This document shows positions 60,240 through 64,000 of a stretch of 64,000 nt of DNA, piece after piece (the stretch's first letter is position 1; each line of letters starts with the position of its first letter). The notes below the pieces were generated by a model. It saw only the letters and a list, made by a program, of their open reading frames with translations. It ran no database searches and was not told the origin of the DNA. The translations under genes were made by a program, and so were the position numbers. This DNA comes from Wuchereria bancrofti (lineage: Eukaryota > Nematoda > Chromadorea > Rhabditida > Onchocercidae), in contig SSBO01000004.1 in assembly GCA_005281725.1 (NCBI GenBank), positions 1,736,001 to 1,800,000 on the forward strand. Reading direction: 5' to 3'.

Positions 60240-63200
60240 TTAAAGTTCTTCATGTTCATCAGTGATAGTGGCAGGATCTGGGCATGCAGCAGGGGAACGC
60301 AAAGTAAAAAGATATTCGCATTTGCTTGGCTCTGATGCTTCCACTAACTTTGTCTCCTCTCCGCATTCAGTGATTACTTTTGTTGATCGATCTGGCCCAT
60401 TCCAACACGGTGTACCTTTTTGGTAGCTTTGTAATGTATATTTATTTGGTTCAGTACCAATCCAACCACTCCATTTGCTGCAATAAGGAGTTTAACAAAA
60501 GTTTGCAAAAATCACAATTTTCAAAGCCATATTGCGAAATATTTTAGATATATACACTCGAATAGCTCGGAAAGTCTAAACTAAGGTAATTATGTCAAAA
60601 TTTGAAAGTCGATTATAGTCAACACTCTAATCAAATATTAACCAATGACTTCGGTATTTTCAACATACCCTAAATCAGTGTCGATAGCGCTATTTTTACT
60701 CTTCTGCACAGCTTTATCAAATAAGCATAGTTTATAAGTATATTCGTTTTCCTCCATTTCAAAACATTTTCCTTTCAAGGAGGCCCAAGCCATATCTGTT
60801 CCAAAATCATCACTATCATACTGTTCACAATCTCTGAAAAAATTTCATACCAAATTTACTACTCAGACAAAATTTTCGTTACCTTTTTTTACCGTTCCGT
60901 TACCTTAAGTTCACTAGCTTACCGTTCCGTTACCTTAAGTTCACTAGCTTACTTAAGTCCACTAGTTTACCACATTCTCACCTTACCCAACTTTTCGTCA
61001 CTTGTTTATTTTCACTTTTTTCTTATTCCCTTTCTTTTTTTCGGTCTTTTTCATCTGTTACATTATTTGAGTTTTACAAAAGCAAATTATTACTTCATCA
61101 ACAACTCGAGATCTGTATAGCGTTTATTAACATCATCATATTCCTTTCTTGTATTCTCTGCCTCTGAAACAGCAATGCGATGATATAAAAATATAAAATT
61201 TAGATTTTCAGATTGAAACTCTAAATATAAGCTCACGTCTGATTATTAAGCTCGCGGCTGATTATTAAATAAAAATTGACGAGTCACCTTTCACTATTGC
61301 ATGCGTTTCCTCATCAAATGGTGGTTGCTTCAAATCGATATTTGGAATTCGAGGAAATCCCACGCCAATACTTTCACTTTCATTTGCTTTGATTTCCTGT
61401 GATGAACTAACTCCAATATCTGGTAGTTCTGCAATTTTTTTATAAAGTAAATTACTCTGACTGACATTATGAAACATTAGTACAGCGCTGTGTGCTTTCT
61501 GACATTTTAAAACATTGTGATTCTGGGAAATAAATTCCTAATTTATTCGGTGTTACCTGAATACATATGTGCCTGCAATCCAAATCTCAGTGCCACACTT
61601 ATGAATTTTTGAAAGGCAACAATATTTTATAAACAAATTATAAGCTGGCACGCAGACTCAACAATCACGTAATCATTTAACTCATTCTGCATTACTGTTA
61701 AAACACAGTAACCAATGTGACGGTACAGTTACATTTCTTCCTAATATTATTCGATTTGTCTAATATCTCTCCGCAACATTTCAGTATGTAAATTAAACCT
61801 ATTTCTATAATATTTACTACTCATGCTTCAGCTATTTTTCTGATAATTTTATTAATAAAACACCGGAGTTAGATTCCACTGGTATGGGTAAAGTGGATTG
61901 ATGTTCATTTTCATCCATTTCTGTCTCGATTTCACTTGCTTTTTCGAAAAGATTGCGTATGTTATCGTAAACATTTTCAAGAAAAACTTCAAAATTGCAA
62001 TCGCCCATTCCATCAGGCAAAACATGCTAAAATCGATTTACTTAGGTCCCAATGAAAATAGTAAAAACCTTTCGTGCTTCATGAATCTAAAATTTCCTCC
62101 ATTTTTCCTTCATATTCTGCTTTTATACTATAAATTTCAGTAATAAAAAAACAAATTAGGGAAATCGATCGTTATCCTATGTTTCTCACCAAAAAAAGAA
62201 AGAAAAGCTGCAGTAAATTAACATTAGTCAAAGATAAAACCTTGATTTCGTCGTCAGAAACAGTTCCATCCCCGTTTGTATCAAACTCCTTCGCCATTTT
62301 CAGTTCGTCCAAAGTAACTCTGAAACCTTATTGAATGCCTCCGACCATAGATTTCTAGAAACAGAATTAGTATCAAACAAAAGGCGACATATTACGGAGA
62401 CCTTACCTTCCATCTTTATTTGAGTCGAATGATGTGAACAGTATTGGCACGTATTCTTGCTTAAGTCTCTGCTTTTCTTCTGCAATGAAAACTAGTTTAG
62501 AAATAAAATTATACTACGCCATAATAGCTCCTGCCACAAGAAATTAGAGGAAGCACTGATGTATTGGTCAATTTTTTTACCCTTTATAATTTACTACTCT
62601 CCATTTCTCAAGAAATTAAGTGACGACAATAAGAATTTACTCTTATGCTTAACGTAAACAACAATTCATAAAAACCGGAACAAAACGTTCTCTTTTTCTA
62701 GAATATTCAAGGAAATATAGTGAACAAGCCATTATTTTATATTAATTTAATCAGAACTGAATTACCTTCCCAAGTCTCTTCATGCTTTTTCTTTGCTTCT
62801 GCAGCCAGATTGGCCTTCTCATCCATTTTTGTTCTGGCATCGATTCTCAGCTTTGTTATTTCATCCATCTCTTTTTTCAAAGCCTTCAACTTTTCTAACT
62901 TCTCAATTTTCAACTGCTGACCTGCTGCAACCAATTCCGTCCGCTTTACAAAACCCTGAAATTTTCTTCTTAGAAGACGAACCAACAGAATAATGTCGTG
63001 CTCACATGAGAATCAAAAGGAATAATCAAGTTTGACGGTAAATCATGATTTCCAAACAGGTGCGAAATTGGCACCCTATGAAAGATCGTCCGAAGACATC
63101 AGAAAACTTTCATGAGATTCAGCGAACAAAAGAGGCCATATAACTTAATATCTAATAAAATCATTGCTGCATTACTTGCTTCGCTAACTCAGTTTTTTGG

Positions 63201-63659
63201 CGTATCTCTTCTCGATATTTTGCTCCCAGTTCATTACAGATATCAGGACACTCAACTGCACTATCCCATTCATCACTTCCATCACAACAATCTAAACATA
63301 GCACTTAAAGAAAAATGGTTTGCCAATTCAGAAACAAAGCAGTTTTTTTTTTATATTTTATAAAACTAACCCCAGTTATTAAATTGTTCAAAAATTTCGG
63401 TAGAGGCCCGAAAAGTCTCTAAACCACATATTAATGAAGTTCAAGTTAATTAAATCATGCTTTATAGAAATTAAGAGAGAATTGTCTCTGCCAAAAAATG
63501 AAAAGCGAGGATGATGGACCATTATCCGACTAAGTTTTAAAAATTTATTAAAGGTTTACCAACCACATATTTGGTCATTCACTCTATTTGACGGCAAATC
63601 TTCAGCCTTAAAACCGCGATTCAAACAATGGAACTTGGCATTGGGACAGGCAGACGTTC
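60240..63659 (-). CDS. PRKCSH: Glucosidase II beta subunit (PRKCSH), 5' end beyond window
   Basis: Non-catalytic ER subunit that retains glucosidase II and binds mannose for N-glycan trimming. Minus-strand exons: 63659-63564, 63291-63176, 62955-62766, 62479-62407, 62319-62241, 62026 to about 61860, about 61485-61288, 61163-61094, 60833-60669 and 60477-60240. Order of domains: LDLRa-like repeats (ACPNAKFHCLNRGF, CDCCDGSDEWDS), a Lys/Glu-rich coiled coil, EF-hands (FDSNKDGR, FDTNGDGTVSDDE), an acidic middle, then the C-terminal MRH domain. The MRH residues are present: CWNGPDRSTKV (Arg) and EPSKCEYLF (Glu, Tyr). The C-terminus is HEEL, an ER-retention variant of HDEL. The signal peptide exon must lie right of 63660, since the first exon begins in phase 1 behind CACTCAG. 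The exact splice between the two acidic middle exons is unresolved. Confidence 0.92.
60891..60950. repeat. Tandem duplication, 30 bp x 2, in a PRKCSH intron
   Basis: The unit at 60891-60920 (starting ACCGTTCCGTTACCTTAAGT) repeats exactly at 60921-60950. A diverged partial third copy (ACTTAAGTCCACTAGTTTAC) follows at 60951-60970. Confidence 0.9.
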
Positions 63660-64000
63660 CTGAGTGCAAATAAGAAACTATTTCTCAGATTTTAAAACAT
63701 CAACAACTAATTATTGCTATTTAAAGAAAAAAAAAAGAAAAGAAATCAGGTACTTTCAACTAACAAGAACTTCGCACCTCTTTTCGTATCTATTATTTAC
63801 AAGGAAGAAGTAAAAACCAAAAGCGAGTAAATTTCGTTAGCTTATTGGTGATTTTATCGTACGAGATTATCATTTTTCTGAAAATAATGAAGTACTACAA
63901 ATATTAAAAGTTTGGGGCAATCTACTGAATCTCAATTCTAATCTACTGTTACTAAAACTATTCCTAAAAATCTACTCTTAAATCTTTGGATTGCTCAGTA
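63660..64000. other. Right edge, inside or upstream of the first PRKCSH intron
   Basis: No exon is recognised in the last 341 bases. The sequence is AT-rich and probably lies in the intron before the first visible PRKCSH exon, because that exon starts with a splice acceptor and lacks the signal peptide. Confidence 0.5.

Overview
The window is AT-rich animal DNA with many short introns (consensus GTNNGN...TTTCAG). Gene content points to a parasitic, probably filarial-type, nematode: an SXP/RAL-2 (DUF148) secreted antigen, a ShKT-domain secreted protein, a PIE-1/POS-1-like CCCH zinc-finger protein, and several genes whose ATG lies just behind an isolated splice acceptor, as expected for spliced-leader trans-splicing. 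I joined exons by hand from conserved protein similarity and splice-site phase. No database search was run.

Layout, left to right. (1) 138-3440, + strand: a decayed procollagen lysyl hydroxylase (PLOD/LET-268-like) gene, broken by frameshifts and stops. (2) 4169-8565, +: an intact 12-exon MTO1 gene for mitochondrial tRNA wobble-uridine modification. (3) 10671-14534, -: a doublecortin-domain protein. (4) 17219-17515, +: an unassigned single-exon ORF. (5) 17784-20436, +: a secreted protein joining a ShKT domain to a nitrobindin/THAP4-type heme-binding barrel. (6) 20437-27374: about 7 kb without a convincing gene, holding short repeats and hairpins. (7) 27375-28960, +: the SXP/RAL-2 protein. (8) 29466-32704, +: a complete cytochrome P450. 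(9) 33791-40087, +: acidic exons of unclear membership, then an ABHD17/FAM108-like serine hydrolase. (10) 42538-44171, +: the tandem CCCH zinc-finger protein. (11) 44776-49495, -: PUM3 (Puf-A). (12) 50185-53944, +: an SLC35F6-like transporter, with a decayed coding-like insert in one intron. (13) 56723-59853, +: mitochondrial arginyl-tRNA synthetase (RARS2). (14) 60240-63659, -: glucosidase II beta subunit (PRKCSH), whose 5' end lies beyond the right edge.

The genes are mostly unrelated housekeeping functions. MTO1 and RARS2 both serve mitochondrial translation, PUM3 serves ribosome biogenesis, and PRKCSH and PLOD act in the ER on glycoproteins and collagen. The most unusual items are the secreted ShKT-nitrobindin fusion, which has an apparently damaged intron acceptor, the PLOD pseudogene with a small fold-back duplication, the probable GC-AG introns in MTO1 and RARS2, and a 17-nt microexon in the SXP gene. 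I saw no CRISPR array, rRNA gene, complete transposon or convincing tRNA gene.
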